Below are positions 25,366 to 33,911 of a stretch of DNA of 64,000 nt, in pieces. Positions within the stretch are counted from its first letter, which is position 1, and every line of letters begins with the position of its first letter. Origin of the DNA: Oscillospiraceae bacterium (GTDB lineage Bacteria; Bacillota; Clostridia; Saccharofermentanales; Saccharofermentanaceae); the NCBI GenBank assembly GCA_902787975.1, contig CADAIP010000013.1, forward strand, positions 50,310 to 114,309, given 5' to 3'. Under the pieces are notes generated by a model. It was not told where the DNA came from, ran no database searches, and was given only the letters and a program-made list of their open reading frames with translations. Both the position numbers and the translations under genes were made by a program.

Positions 25366-26448
25366 ATGTTATCATCCAAGATTAAAGGGGTAAAAATAGC
25401 TGGAATCTCAAGCGCTTTACCCAAAAACAAAGTAGATAATACAGAGTATGCTTCGGTTTTCGATGAAGAGACCGTAAGGAAGACCATAGAACAGACCGGT
25501 GTTAAATCCACATACCATTCCGTTGGCAATCAGACTGCTTCCGATCTTGCATATATTGCTGCTAAGAATCTGCTCGAAACTAAAGGGATCGATCCTTCTG
25601 AGATAGGTATTCTGATCTATATTTGCGCACATCACGATTACATTGCTCCTGCTACAGCTTTTGTTCTTCAGAAGGAGCTTGGAATACCTGAGAATTCAAT
25701 GGTGTTCGACATCAATCTCGGTTGTTCCGGATTCGTATACGGACTTCAGGTTGGTGCATCTTTGCTGCTCCATGCAAATACAAAGAAAGCACTGATCCTT
25801 TTAGGCGATTCCAGTTCAAGAGTAGTATCTCCCAAAGATACATCCCGTCTCCTGTTTGGAGATTCAGGTGCTGCCTTGTTGCTTGAGAAGACACTTGATG
25901 AATCGGATGTATTGACGTTCGGACTTAAGAGCGACGGAACGAGATTCAACGAGATTTACGTTCCTGCAGGCGGCTTCAGACATATGAACCGTTCTCATGA
26001 GCTTCGCATGGAAGAAGATGGCAGAGAGCGTTCTGACTACCATTCACATATGAACGGCACAAATGTTTTCGTTTTCTCTGTAACCGATGTTCCTCAGCTT
26101 GTCCGTGAATTTATGAGTGAGAACGGAACTACTTTGGATGATGTGGACATGCTGTTTATGCATCAGCCTAATCTGTTTATTATCAAGAATCTTCTTAAGA
26201 AGCTTAAGTGTCCTGCCGAAAAGGCTCCTATGACTATCGATAAGTACGGTAACACCAGTGCCGTATCGATCCCTATCACGATGTGTGATTCATACGGTGA
26301 GCGTAGTGAGGGAAAGAAGAAGGTCATGCTCCTTGGATTCGGTATCGGTTTATCCTGGGGTGTCTCACTGGCCGATGTAGATACCAATGACATTCTGCCG
26401 GTAGTATTGACTGATTATTGTTTTGAGGATGGGCTGATCAATGATTGA
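25366..26448 (+). CDS. Ketoacyl-ACP synthase III-like enzyme (copy 2)
   Basis: A 360-residue paralogue of the protein at 22195, with the same length and the same position of the catalytic Cys120 (DINLGCSGFVYG). His is in LFMHQPNLFII and Asn in YGNTSAVSIPIT. The A-H-H-D loop before the first strand (ICAHHDYIAP) differs from S-Q-T-P-D in copy 1, which may change starter preference. It overlaps the next SDR by 8 bases. Confidence 0.9.
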   Translation: MLSSKIKGVKIAGISSALPKNKVDNTEYASVFDEETVRKTIEQTGVKSTYHSVGNQTASDLAYIAAKNLLETKGIDPSEIGILIYICAHHDYIAPATAFVLQKELGIPENSMVFDINLGCSGFVYGLQVGASLLLHANTKKALILLGDSSSRVVSPKDTSRLLFGDSGAALLLEKTLDESDVLTFGLKSDGTRFNEIYVPAGGFRHMNRSHELRMEEDGRERSDYHSHMNGTNVFVFSVTDVPQLVREFMSENGTTLDDVDMLFMHQPNLFIIKNLLKKLKCPAEKAPMTIDKYGNTSAVSIPITMCDSYGERSEGKKKVMLLGFGIGLSWGVSLADVDTNDILPVVLTDYCFEDGLIND

Positions 26449-27187
26449 TATTTTCGATTTAGAAGACAAGCATATTGTTGTTACGGGTGCTTCTTCCGGA
26501 ATAGGAAGGGAGACGTCGATCCGCCTCAGTAAACTGGGTGCAAAGGTTTCTCTTATTGCTAGAAGAGAAGAAGAACTTAAAGAGACTTTGTCAGTTATGG
26601 AAGGTGAAGGACACAAGTATTTCCTTTGCGATCTTTCCGATACTGAAAGCATCAATAATTTGGTATCTGACATCGTAAGTGCATCAGGTCCTGTTGATGG
26701 ACTTGTACACTGTGCGGGAATAGGTGTGAATATACCTGTATCTTTGACAAAAGCCGATACTTTGGATTCTGTTATGAAGACAAACTTCTATTCGTTTGCC
26801 GAGCTTATCAGACTTTTGTCCAAAAAGAAGAACTGTAATTCCGGAGCAAGCTTTGTAGGTGTAAGTTCAGTTGCATCAATTAAGGGTGACAAATCACAGG
26901 GCGCTTATGCTGCTTCCAAGGCTGCCATGAACGCTTATATCCATCCGGCTGCAAAAGAGCTCGCGCCAAAAGGAATAAGAGTCAATACTGTTGCTTTCGG
27001 AGTTATTAAAACAGAAGCATATAAGAAGTTCCTTGAGGCCGGCGGACAGGATAATGCGTTGGAGAACCAGTATCTTGGTTATGGTGAACCTGAAGATGCC
27101 GCAAACCTTCTTGTATTCATGGTAAGCAACGCATCAAGACTTATTACAGGAACGACGGTTATCTGTGATGGTGGCTATGTATCTTAA
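26441..27187 (+). CDS. SDR-family oxidoreductase, FabG-like (copy 2)
   Basis: A 248-residue short-chain dehydrogenase with VTGASSGIGRETSI, a VSSVASIKGD serine motif and YAASKAAMNAY. It is clearly related to copy 1: both have ARREKEL/ARREEEL and KKKNxNSG. The overlap with the KASIII gene links the two functions. A ketoreductase role on the condensation product is inferred. Confidence 0.88.
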   Translation: MIDIFDLEDKHIVVTGASSGIGRETSIRLSKLGAKVSLIARREEELKETLSVMEGEGHKYFLCDLSDTESINNLVSDIVSASGPVDGLVHCAGIGVNIPVSLTKADTLDSVMKTNFYSFAELIRLLSKKKNCNSGASFVGVSSVASIKGDKSQGAYAASKAAMNAYIHPAAKELAPKGIRVNTVAFGVIKTEAYKKFLEAGGQDNALENQYLGYGEPEDAANLLVFMVSNASRLITGTTVICDGGYVS

Positions 27188-27242
27188 GCAATAACGGTTT
27201 TAAGACTGTTAACTATTAGGTTATATTGGAGGACTGGCAACT

Positions 27243-28793
27243 ATGAGAAGTGTTTTAGCTGATTTGTTCTATAGGAATGCTGAATCATTTCCGGATAAGG
27301 AAGCTATTTGGTGTGACGGTAAAACGGTTACTTATAAGGAGATGGCAGCTCTCGTCAGCCGTTATTCCAATCTTCTTATCAGTTTAGGCGTTAAATACTG
27401 CGACCACATTGCCATTCCCATGAATAACAGCATCGAGTCCGTTGCTTTGTTCTTTGCTGCTGCAGATCTCGGAGTATGCGTTGTCCCGCTTAATCCTTCT
27501 CTGCCTTTTGAAGCTATTAAATCTGCAATGGATGCCGGTGATATTAAACATGTGATCGCACGCCGTGCTTTTTTCGCTGAGTGTGAGAAAAACGGCGGCC
27601 TTTACATTGACGGTTTCTCGATCTGTCTTGATCAGGAGTATCCGGGAACTGTTTCATTTGACACTATTAATTCCATGTCTTCCGAACGTCCTGAAATCAG
27701 TTATGACGTGGACGGATCTGAGAGCCTGATACTTACAATGACTTCGGGTTCTACCGGTACGCCCAAGCCCATTGATATCAGCCAGCAGAATAAGTATGAC
27801 CGTTCTGTTGCGCATGTAAGAGTTTACAATATTACAAAGGATGACCGGATCCTGGCTGCTACACCGCTTTATCATTCGCTGGCAGAACGACTTGTTATCC
27901 TGCCTCTGATCATCGGTGCGACATCTGTTCTGCTGCCAAGGTTTACTCCTGCCATCTGGCTTAAATGTGTTGAAGAGCAGAAGCCTACGTTTACGATCGC
28001 TGTCTCAGCACAGCTGGCCCAGATCCTTGAAACTCTCAAGAAGCCTGATGCACCGAAGATCACAAGCTTCAGATGCATCGTATCTTCTTCGGCTCTGCTT
28101 GAGTCTGCAGTCAAGTATGAACTGATCGACCTTTTACAGTGCGAGTTCCATGAAATGTATGGAGCTTCTGAAGTATCAACCGTAACAGATATATGTTTCC
28201 AAACTGCAAAGAATAAACAGAATTCAGTCGGACTTCCTTTTGATGAAGCGCAGATCAGGATACTCCGTGATGAGAGTGAATCTGATTTTGATACAGACTG
28301 CGCCGTTGGAGAAGTAGGCGAGATCGCAGTTAAATCAAAGCTTCAGTGTAAAGGCTATTACAGACAGGAAACCATGATGCAGGCTGCCATGTTTGAAGGA
28401 TATTTCAGAACGGGAGATCTCGGATATCTCGATGAAGACGGCTATCTGTATTTTGCAGGCCGTAAGAAGGAAATCATAATTACAGGCGCGATCAACGTGT
28501 ATCCTCACGATATTGATGTTGTTATCGGACGTATTCCCGAGATAGAAGAATGTGCGGCTTTCTCATATCCTGATGACAGGCTTGGCGAAGTAGTAGCTTT
28601 GGCAGTTGTTGCGAAAGAGGATGAGGAGATCAATATCCGTTCTTTAAAGACATATTGTGCAAGAAATTTGGCTGACTTCCAGCAGCCCCATAAGATATTT
28701 GTGTTGGATAAGTTACCCAAGAACACCATGGGTAAACTTCAGAGAATGGCCATTCTGGATTACATCAGGGAATCCGGAATTGAAGAGAGCTGA
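27243..28793 (+). CDS. AMP-binding acyl-adenylating enzyme (acyl-CoA/acyl-ACP ligase type)
   Basis: A 516-residue ANL-superfamily enzyme. The P-loop-like TMTSGSTGTPKPIDIS, the EMYGASE motif, FRTGDLGYLDEDGYLYFAGRKKE and the C-terminal lysine in PKNTMGKLQRM are all intact. It activates a carboxylic acid as acyl-AMP and loads it on CoA or a carrier protein. With two carriers nearby, loading of a starter acid is likely. GGAGG precedes the ATG by 8-9 bases. Confidence 0.88.
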   Translation: MRSVLADLFYRNAESFPDKEAIWCDGKTVTYKEMAALVSRYSNLLISLGVKYCDHIAIPMNNSIESVALFFAAADLGVCVVPLNPSLPFEAIKSAMDAGDIKHVIARRAFFAECEKNGGLYIDGFSICLDQEYPGTVSFDTINSMSSERPEISYDVDGSESLILTMTSGSTGTPKPIDISQQNKYDRSVAHVRVYNITKDDRILAATPLYHSLAERLVILPLIIGATSVLLPRFTPAIWLKCVEEQKPTFTIAVSAQLAQILETLKKPDAPKITSFRCIVSSSALLESAVKYELIDLLQCEFHEMYGASEVSTVTDICFQTAKNKQNSVGLPFDEAQIRILRDESESDFDTDCAVGEVGEIAVKSKLQCKGYYRQETMMQAAMFEGYFRTGDLGYLDEDGYLYFAGRKKEIIITGAINVYPHDIDVVIGRIPEIEECAAFSYPDDRLGEVVALAVVAKEDEEINIRSLKTYCARNLADFQQPHKIFVLDKLPKNTMGKLQRMAILDYIRESGIEES

Positions 28794-28807
28794 CGAGGCA
28801 GATTCCT

Positions 28808-29755
28808 ATGAATATTGATGGTATTAAAGTAATCGATGCAACGCTTCGCGATGGCGGCTTGGTAAATGACTTCTATTTTACCGATGATTTCGTTCGCGCT
28901 TTGTATCAGACGAATATCGCTGCCGGTATCGACTACATGGAATTCGGATACAGGGCCAGCAAGAAGCAGTTTGATCCTGATAAGTTCGGAAAATGGAAAT
29001 TTACCAGTGACGAGGACGTGCTGAAAGTAATCGGCGAAAAAGATCCGAAAATGAAGCTGTCCATCATGGTTGATGTAGGAAGGACTGACTTCAAGGAAGA
29101 TATTGCTCCCAGGAGCAGCAGCCCGATCGATCTTTTCCGTGTTGCAACATATATGGAGACGATTCCTGAAGCAATTGAAATGATCGAGTACATCAGTTCT
29201 CTCGGATATGAAACGACTTGTAACATCATGGCTATCTCCAAATGTACTGATGAACAGATCGCCGATGCACTTTATAAGCTTGCCCAGACTCCTGCATTGG
29301 CTGTTTATATCGTTGACAGCTACGGTGCTCTCTATCCCAAGCAGGCACGCAAACTTACAAGACTCTACCATAAGATTTTGTCTCCTGCAGGAAAAGAAGT
29401 AGGCATGCATGCACACAACAACCAGCAGTGCGCATTTGCAAATACTCTTGAGGCTAAAGACCTTGGCGCAAAGTGGCTGGACGGTACTGCATTCGGCATG
29501 GGCCGTGGTGCAGGCAACTGCCATTCGGAGGCCCTGATTGCATATCTCAATGGAAAGAAATATCATGTTGAACCTTTGCTTGATCTTGTAGAGCAATGGA
29601 TGCTGCCGATGAAGGAAGCAGGTACTGAATGGGGTTACAACACTTCATATCTGCTTACGGGTCTGACCAACCAGCATCCCAGAACTGCTATTGCGGCCAC
29701 AAAGAGTGGCGACACTAAATACACAGAACAGTATAAGTTCCTGTCGTATCAATGA
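28808..29755 (+). CDS. HMGL-like DRE-TIM aldolase
   Basis: A 315-residue TIM-barrel metallolyase of the HMGL/isopropylmalate synthase/4-hydroxy-2-oxovalerate aldolase family. It opens with VIDATLRDGGLVNDF, has VDSYGALYPKQ in the middle and GMHAHNNQQCAFANT with metal-binding histidines. It lacks the extra C-terminal domain of isopropylmalate synthases. Members occur in glycan and other specialised clusters. The reaction here, a C-C bond made or broken next to a ketoacid or acyl thioester, is unknown. Confidence 0.82.
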   Translation: MNIDGIKVIDATLRDGGLVNDFYFTDDFVRALYQTNIAAGIDYMEFGYRASKKQFDPDKFGKWKFTSDEDVLKVIGEKDPKMKLSIMVDVGRTDFKEDIAPRSSSPIDLFRVATYMETIPEAIEMIEYISSLGYETTCNIMAISKCTDEQIADALYKLAQTPALAVYIVDSYGALYPKQARKLTRLYHKILSPAGKEVGMHAHNNQQCAFANTLEAKDLGAKWLDGTAFGMGRGAGNCHSEALIAYLNGKKYHVEPLLDLVEQWMLPMKEAGTEWGYNTSYLLTGLTNQHPRTAIAATKSGDTKYTEQYKFLSYQ

Positions 29756-29765
29756 GGTATCGTAA

Positions 29766-30941
29766 ATGAAAGATGTGGTTACAGTTGGCGTAGTTGGTGC
29801 AGGAAGAGCTTTGGAGCTCCATGCATTCGGATATAAAAGATCCAATATACCCTGCCGCCTGAAAACAGTTGTAGCAAGAAGGTGGGAACAGATCAACAGG
29901 GCTGTGGAGATCTACGGATTCGAGAAAGGATCTGATGACTTTAATGATCTTCTTAACGATCCCGAGATAGATGTTATCGATATCTGTACGCCGCCTTATG
30001 TTCATAAGGAAGAGATAATCAGTGCATTAAGAGCAGGCAAACACGTAATCTGCGAAAAGCCTTTGGTAGGTTATTTTGGCCGTCCCGGCGATCCGGAACC
30101 GATTGGCGAGAAAGTATCCAAGAAGTTTATGTTCGAGTGTCTTCTTGAAGATCTGGAGGAATTGCGTCAGGTCCGCAAAGAGACCGGCAAGCGATTCATG
30201 TATGCTGAGAATTTCGTTTATTCACCTGCAGTCCTCAAAGCCGGAGAGATCATCCGTGCAAAGAAGAGCAAGATATTGTACATGAAGGGTGAGGAGAGCC
30301 TTAAAGGTTCGAGTTCTGCCGTTGCAGGAGAATGGAATAAGACGGGCGGCGGTATCTTCATGAGAAACGGAGTTCATCCGCTTGGTGCCATCCTTTATCT
30401 CAAAGAGCAGGAATCACTTGCGCAGGGTGAGAACGTCACCGTAAAAAGTGTTGTGGGTGATATGGGTTATGCCACAAAGAGACTCAGCGAATACGAGCAC
30501 AGACACATAGCGGCAAGACCCCATGACGTTGAAGATGCCGGCACTGCAGTCATTACATTTACCGATGGCAGTAAAGCAACGATAATCGCTACGGATAATC
30601 TTCTCGGCGGAAGTAAAAACTATGTCGAGATCTATGCGAATGACACAGCGATCAACTGCCGTCTTACAATGAATGATGCCATGGAAACATATATGGTCGA
30701 TGATGACGGAATGGATGGTGTTTATCTTTCAGAGATGCTTCCGATCGTTACTGGTTGGAACAAACCGTTCGTTGCTGACGAAATGCTGCGTGGTTACTGC
30801 AATGAGATCGTAGATTTTATGGGAGCGATCCTTGAAGACCGCGAACCTGAAGGCTGCTTTGATCTTGCAGCGCAGGTCATGAAGGTTACTTATGCGGCTT
30901 ATTATTCTGATGAAGAAGGAAGACGAATCGATTTAATTTGA
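29766..30941 (+). CDS. Gfo/Idh/MocA-family oxidoreductase
   Basis: A 391-residue NAD(P)-dependent oxidoreductase. The N-terminal Rossmann fold begins VGVVGAGRALELHAFGY; VIDICTPPYVHKEEI and HVICEKPLVGYF mark the conserved E-K-P motif. The C-terminal alpha/beta domain contains MRNGVHPLGAILYL with the conserved H. Typical substrates are sugars and sugar nucleotides. It is 10 bases downstream of the aldolase. Confidence 0.88.
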   Translation: MKDVVTVGVVGAGRALELHAFGYKRSNIPCRLKTVVARRWEQINRAVEIYGFEKGSDDFNDLLNDPEIDVIDICTPPYVHKEEIISALRAGKHVICEKPLVGYFGRPGDPEPIGEKVSKKFMFECLLEDLEELRQVRKETGKRFMYAENFVYSPAVLKAGEIIRAKKSKILYMKGEESLKGSSSAVAGEWNKTGGGIFMRNGVHPLGAILYLKEQESLAQGENVTVKSVVGDMGYATKRLSEYEHRHIAARPHDVEDAGTAVITFTDGSKATIIATDNLLGGSKNYVEIYANDTAINCRLTMNDAMETYMVDDDGMDGVYLSEMLPIVTGWNKPFVADEMLRGYCNEIVDFMGAILEDREPEGCFDLAAQVMKVTYAAYYSDEEGRRIDLI

Positions 30942-30959
30942 TTTTTGGAGGATATAGAT

Positions 30960-32108
30960 ATGACAAGCATTCCGTTCGATTTTGAAAAAGCAAAACTGAT
31001 GAGACTGGAATTCGAGAATTGTCTCGAGATGTTAAGAACGGCTGATAAGAATATATACGTTTTCGGTGCAGGTGTATATGCAAAGAGCCTGACTGATTAC
31101 CTTAATGGAAAGGGCATAACAATTGAGGGTTATGTTGTTGATGATGAATATGCTCTCAAGAATCCGGATAAGGGTTTCCTTGCGCTTAATGAGGTCCTGA
31201 GTACCGGTAACATGGTTTTGCTTTATGGAATCGGCGGAGGTTTCTCGGATTTCTATACTAATAAAGTTGAGGCGCTGAAAGAAGCTGTCAGCAAGAGCAG
31301 TGATTCAAGCTTTATAGTATTGAATGACTATTGGTTTGTCGATACAGGGCTTATCACTCACGAGATAATTGATGAAGCATTCCTTAAGGATAATCTTGAA
31401 GCTTTCAGTGAAACATACGGAATGTTGGAAGATGAGTTTTCACGCAAGACAATGCTCGCATATCTTTATGCATCCGTAGGTCATGATGCTACAGAGCTTT
31501 CACAGACATGGAACGATACGGAGCATGATTATAATCTTGATCTTTTGTTCGACAAATGCGGTGACGGACTTGTTGTCGAGTGTGGCGCTTTCAACGGAAT
31601 GAGTATCGCGCAGATGTCAGACTATACCGGTAACAAATACAAAATGCTTGCCCTGGAGTGTGATGACATTAACTATGAGAAGTGCTGTGAAACGGTAAGC
31701 GGATACGATAACATCCAGGTCATTAAGAAGGGTGTTCTGGATAAGCAGGCATGGCTCAAAGTTGTCCACTCCAAAGATGCATCATACCTCGTAGAACTTA
31801 AAGAAGGAGAGGATACAGAGGGCAGTGTAGAGGTTATCGATATTGACACTCTGGTCGGTGCGGAGAAAGTAGCCGTTTTGACTATGGATATTGAAGGCAG
31901 TGAGATGAAGGCTCTTACAGGTGCTAAGAATGTTATTGCTGCAGGTGCAAATATTGCTGTAAGAATCTATCACAAGAACAGTGATCTCATTACCATTCCG
32001 CAGTATATAAAGAGTCTGAATCCCAACTATAAGTTCTACCTGAGATATAACAGGGGTGCAAGCCAGTGCCGCACAGGTGATGAGACTACGTTATACGCAA
32101 TTATCTGA
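30960..32108 (+). CDS. FkbM-family methyltransferase with N-terminal sugar-enzyme-like domain
   Basis: A 382-residue protein. Residues about 20-120 form a Rossmann-like domain (NIYVFGAGVYAKSLTDYL) of the type found in glycan-modification proteins. Residues about 200-382 form the FkbM methyltransferase: LVVECGAFNGMSI as motif I, MLALECDD as the acidic SAM-ribose site, VLTMDIEGSEMKAL as the FkbM signature. The ATG at 30960 has GGAGG 8 bases upstream. O-methylation of a sugar is the usual role. Last plus-strand gene of the cluster. Confidence 0.85.
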   Translation: MTSIPFDFEKAKLMRLEFENCLEMLRTADKNIYVFGAGVYAKSLTDYLNGKGITIEGYVVDDEYALKNPDKGFLALNEVLSTGNMVLLYGIGGGFSDFYTNKVEALKEAVSKSSDSSFIVLNDYWFVDTGLITHEIIDEAFLKDNLEAFSETYGMLEDEFSRKTMLAYLYASVGHDATELSQTWNDTEHDYNLDLLFDKCGDGLVVECGAFNGMSIAQMSDYTGNKYKMLALECDDINYEKCCETVSGYDNIQVIKKGVLDKQAWLKVVHSKDASYLVELKEGEDTEGSVEVIDIDTLVGAEKVAVLTMDIEGSEMKALTGAKNVIAAGANIAVRIYHKNSDLITIPQYIKSLNPNYKFYLRYNRGASQCRTGDETTLYAII

Positions 32109-32153
32109 TCTTGGTATAAGAAGTAAAACCGCGATATGCCGTTAATAGATTAG

Positions 32154-33107
32154 TTATTCTTCTTCATTATCGCTTTTTGTTTCATGTCGGATTACGTATT
32201 GAGGAGAATGATTCTCGCTCATGTAGATTCTTCCGACGTATTCGCCGACGACACCCAAAAGCAGAAGTATGATTCCGGTCATGATGAGCGTTACGCACAT
32301 CTGTGATGCCCATCCTGCCTGAATAGTAGGATCGAGAAGTTTACGGATGACCAGTACTATGCTGAAGATGACTCCGGCAAATGAAGAGAGGCAACCCAGG
32401 AATGTTGCAAGTCTCAATGGTTTTATAGAGAAAGTCGTAGCACCATTGATCCAAAGTGAAAACAACCTGCCGAATGTGTAATTAGATTCACCGATTTCTC
32501 TTGCTCTGTGGTTTACCAGTACGGCATCAACATTCTGAGTGCTTCTAAAGACCAGACCGGGCAGATATACATAAGCATTGGAATATCTGCACATTTCTTC
32601 GATGACAAATTTTCTTGCAGCATAGAAACTACTTCCTTCCATATCCTTAGGGAAGTTAAGAAGATAAATACCCATAAGTGAAGCGAGGCGGGAACCGATG
32701 TTTCTAAATTCGCTCTGTTTCTTCTTGGCATACTTGCCGTATACGACATCGTAGCCTTTGCCTTCATACATATGGTCAATGATCTTATATGTATCTTCTA
32801 CGGCGATTTGGCCGTCATCATCCAAAGAAACTACAATGTCTCCGTGGGTCATTTTGTAACCTGCAAGAAGGGCAGCATGCTGACCGGAATTCTTTGCAAG
32901 CTCATATCCTTTTACAATCGGATATTCCTGACTGAGTTTTTCAATCTCAGCCCAAACATTATCAGGAGATGCATCGCTTACCAGGATGATCTCATAATCA
33001 TCATCCATATGAGTTTTATGAAGTTCGAGGATCTCCTCAACTACGCCTCTGATCGTCTTCTCTGAACGATAGCAGGGAATAACAAAACTGATAAGTCTCT
33101 TACTCAA
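32154..33107 (-). CDS. GT2 polyprenyl-phosphate glycosyltransferase with two C-terminal TM helices
   Basis: A 317-residue GT-A enzyme of the ArnC/GtrB/DPM1 type. FVIPCYRSEKTIRG opens the domain, SLDDDGQI is the metal site, and two transmembrane helices occupy about 230-300. It ends in the VGEYVGRIYMSENHSPQYVI signature of GtrB/ArnC proteins. It transfers a sugar from a nucleotide donor to undecaprenyl phosphate at the inner face of the membrane. It is convergent with the acyl-sugar cluster and overlaps the GNAT gene by 4 bases. Confidence 0.93.
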   Translation of the reverse strand: MSKRLISFVIPCYRSEKTIRGVVEEILELHKTHMDDDYEIILVSDASPDNVWAEIEKLSQEYPIVKGYELAKNSGQHAALLAGYKMTHGDIVVSLDDDGQIAVEDTYKIIDHMYEGKGYDVVYGKYAKKKQSEFRNIGSRLASLMGIYLLNFPKDMEGSSFYAARKFVIEEMCRYSNAYVYLPGLVFRSTQNVDAVLVNHRAREIGESNYTFGRLFSLWINGATTFSIKPLRLATFLGCLSSFAGVIFSIVLVIRKLLDPTIQAGWASQMCVTLIMTGIILLLLGVVGEYVGRIYMSENHSPQYVIRHETKSDNEEE

Positions 33108-33643
33108 ATGAAATCATCTCCTACTTTTGCGAGTTTTCTGCGTTTGGGACTGTCTTTGGATAATTCAGTCACAAAATAGTAGCACTCCACACCGCTTCTG
33201 ATCTCTGTCCTAACCGGTTTCTGGCCATTGTGCTTCTGATTCTTCAAGTGTTTGGCATTGTTGGCATAGATAACTGAATGAAGGGTTTTTAATCCCAGAA
33301 CATCCATTGCAAAATCTTCAACAAGGATCTCGCTTTCTATGACCTCAACGCAATTGCCGCAGCATACTTCACGTCCCATCTCGGCAGTATCACCCTGGAT
33401 GTCGTAAAGACCGATAAGACCGATCTTTTCGCCTTTTCTGTTATAGATAACGAAATAGTAGTCGTCGGGTTCTTTCATCTGCCATTCGATGTATTTTCTC
33501 TGGTCTTCAACGGATTTGGCTACAACACCGACTGTCTCGCGGTTTTCCGGAGCAGAACGGATATCAAAAGAAAACTGAACATCATCTAATGTGATGCTCT
33601 TTAATTCAACGAATCTGCCCTTGATAACACCTTCATAAACCAT
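33104..33643 (-). CDS. GNAT-family acetyltransferase (RimJ/PseH-like)
   Basis: A 179-residue GNAT protein. It starts VIKGRFVELKSITLDD, as in the RimJ/RimL branch, and has EKIGLIGLYDIQGDTAEMG and a long helix EVIESEILVEDFAMDVLGL. Its coupling to the GT2 gene and closeness to a sugar aminotransferase suggest N-acetylation of an amino sugar, as in PseH or WecD. This is inference. Confidence 0.78.
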   Translation of the reverse strand: MVYEGVIKGRFVELKSITLDDVQFSFDIRSAPENRETVGVVAKSVEDQRKYIEWQMKEPDDYYFVIYNRKGEKIGLIGLYDIQGDTAEMGREVCCGNCVEVIESEILVEDFAMDVLGLKTLHSVIYANNAKHLKNQKHNGQKPVRTEIRSGVECYYFVTELSKDSPKRRKLAKVGDDFI

Positions 33644-33911
33644 AAAGTGATTATATCACAACTGTTTGACAGGATATTTAATCTTTTAAGTGAACAGAAT
33701 ATTGCATATAAGACATTTCACCGTGGAGCTGTTGCTTATTCATCATTTGCAGGTTTTATTGATAATTGTTTGAGACTGATCAGAATGTTTAAATCTATCC
33801 GTTGACCATATTAAAGATACAGTATGTACACGGATTGTTTGCTTAATGCAAATATAATCAAAATACTAAAACCATAGAATAGAAATATAAGAACTCTATC
33901 GGGAGGTAATC
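33644..33911. other. Intergenic region between divergent operons
   Basis: 268 bases without a gene. It carries the 5' signals of the GNAT-GT2 pair (a TATAAT-like element on the minus strand near 33650) and of the HAD gene (GGGAGG at 33900, TATAAT at 33853 without a convincing -35). No stable hairpin was seen. Confidence 0.4.

Noticed and set aside
22195..28793. Modular polyketide or nonribosomal peptide synthesis
   Set aside because: All enzymes are discrete single-domain proteins; no ketosynthase-acyltransferase or condensation domains are present.
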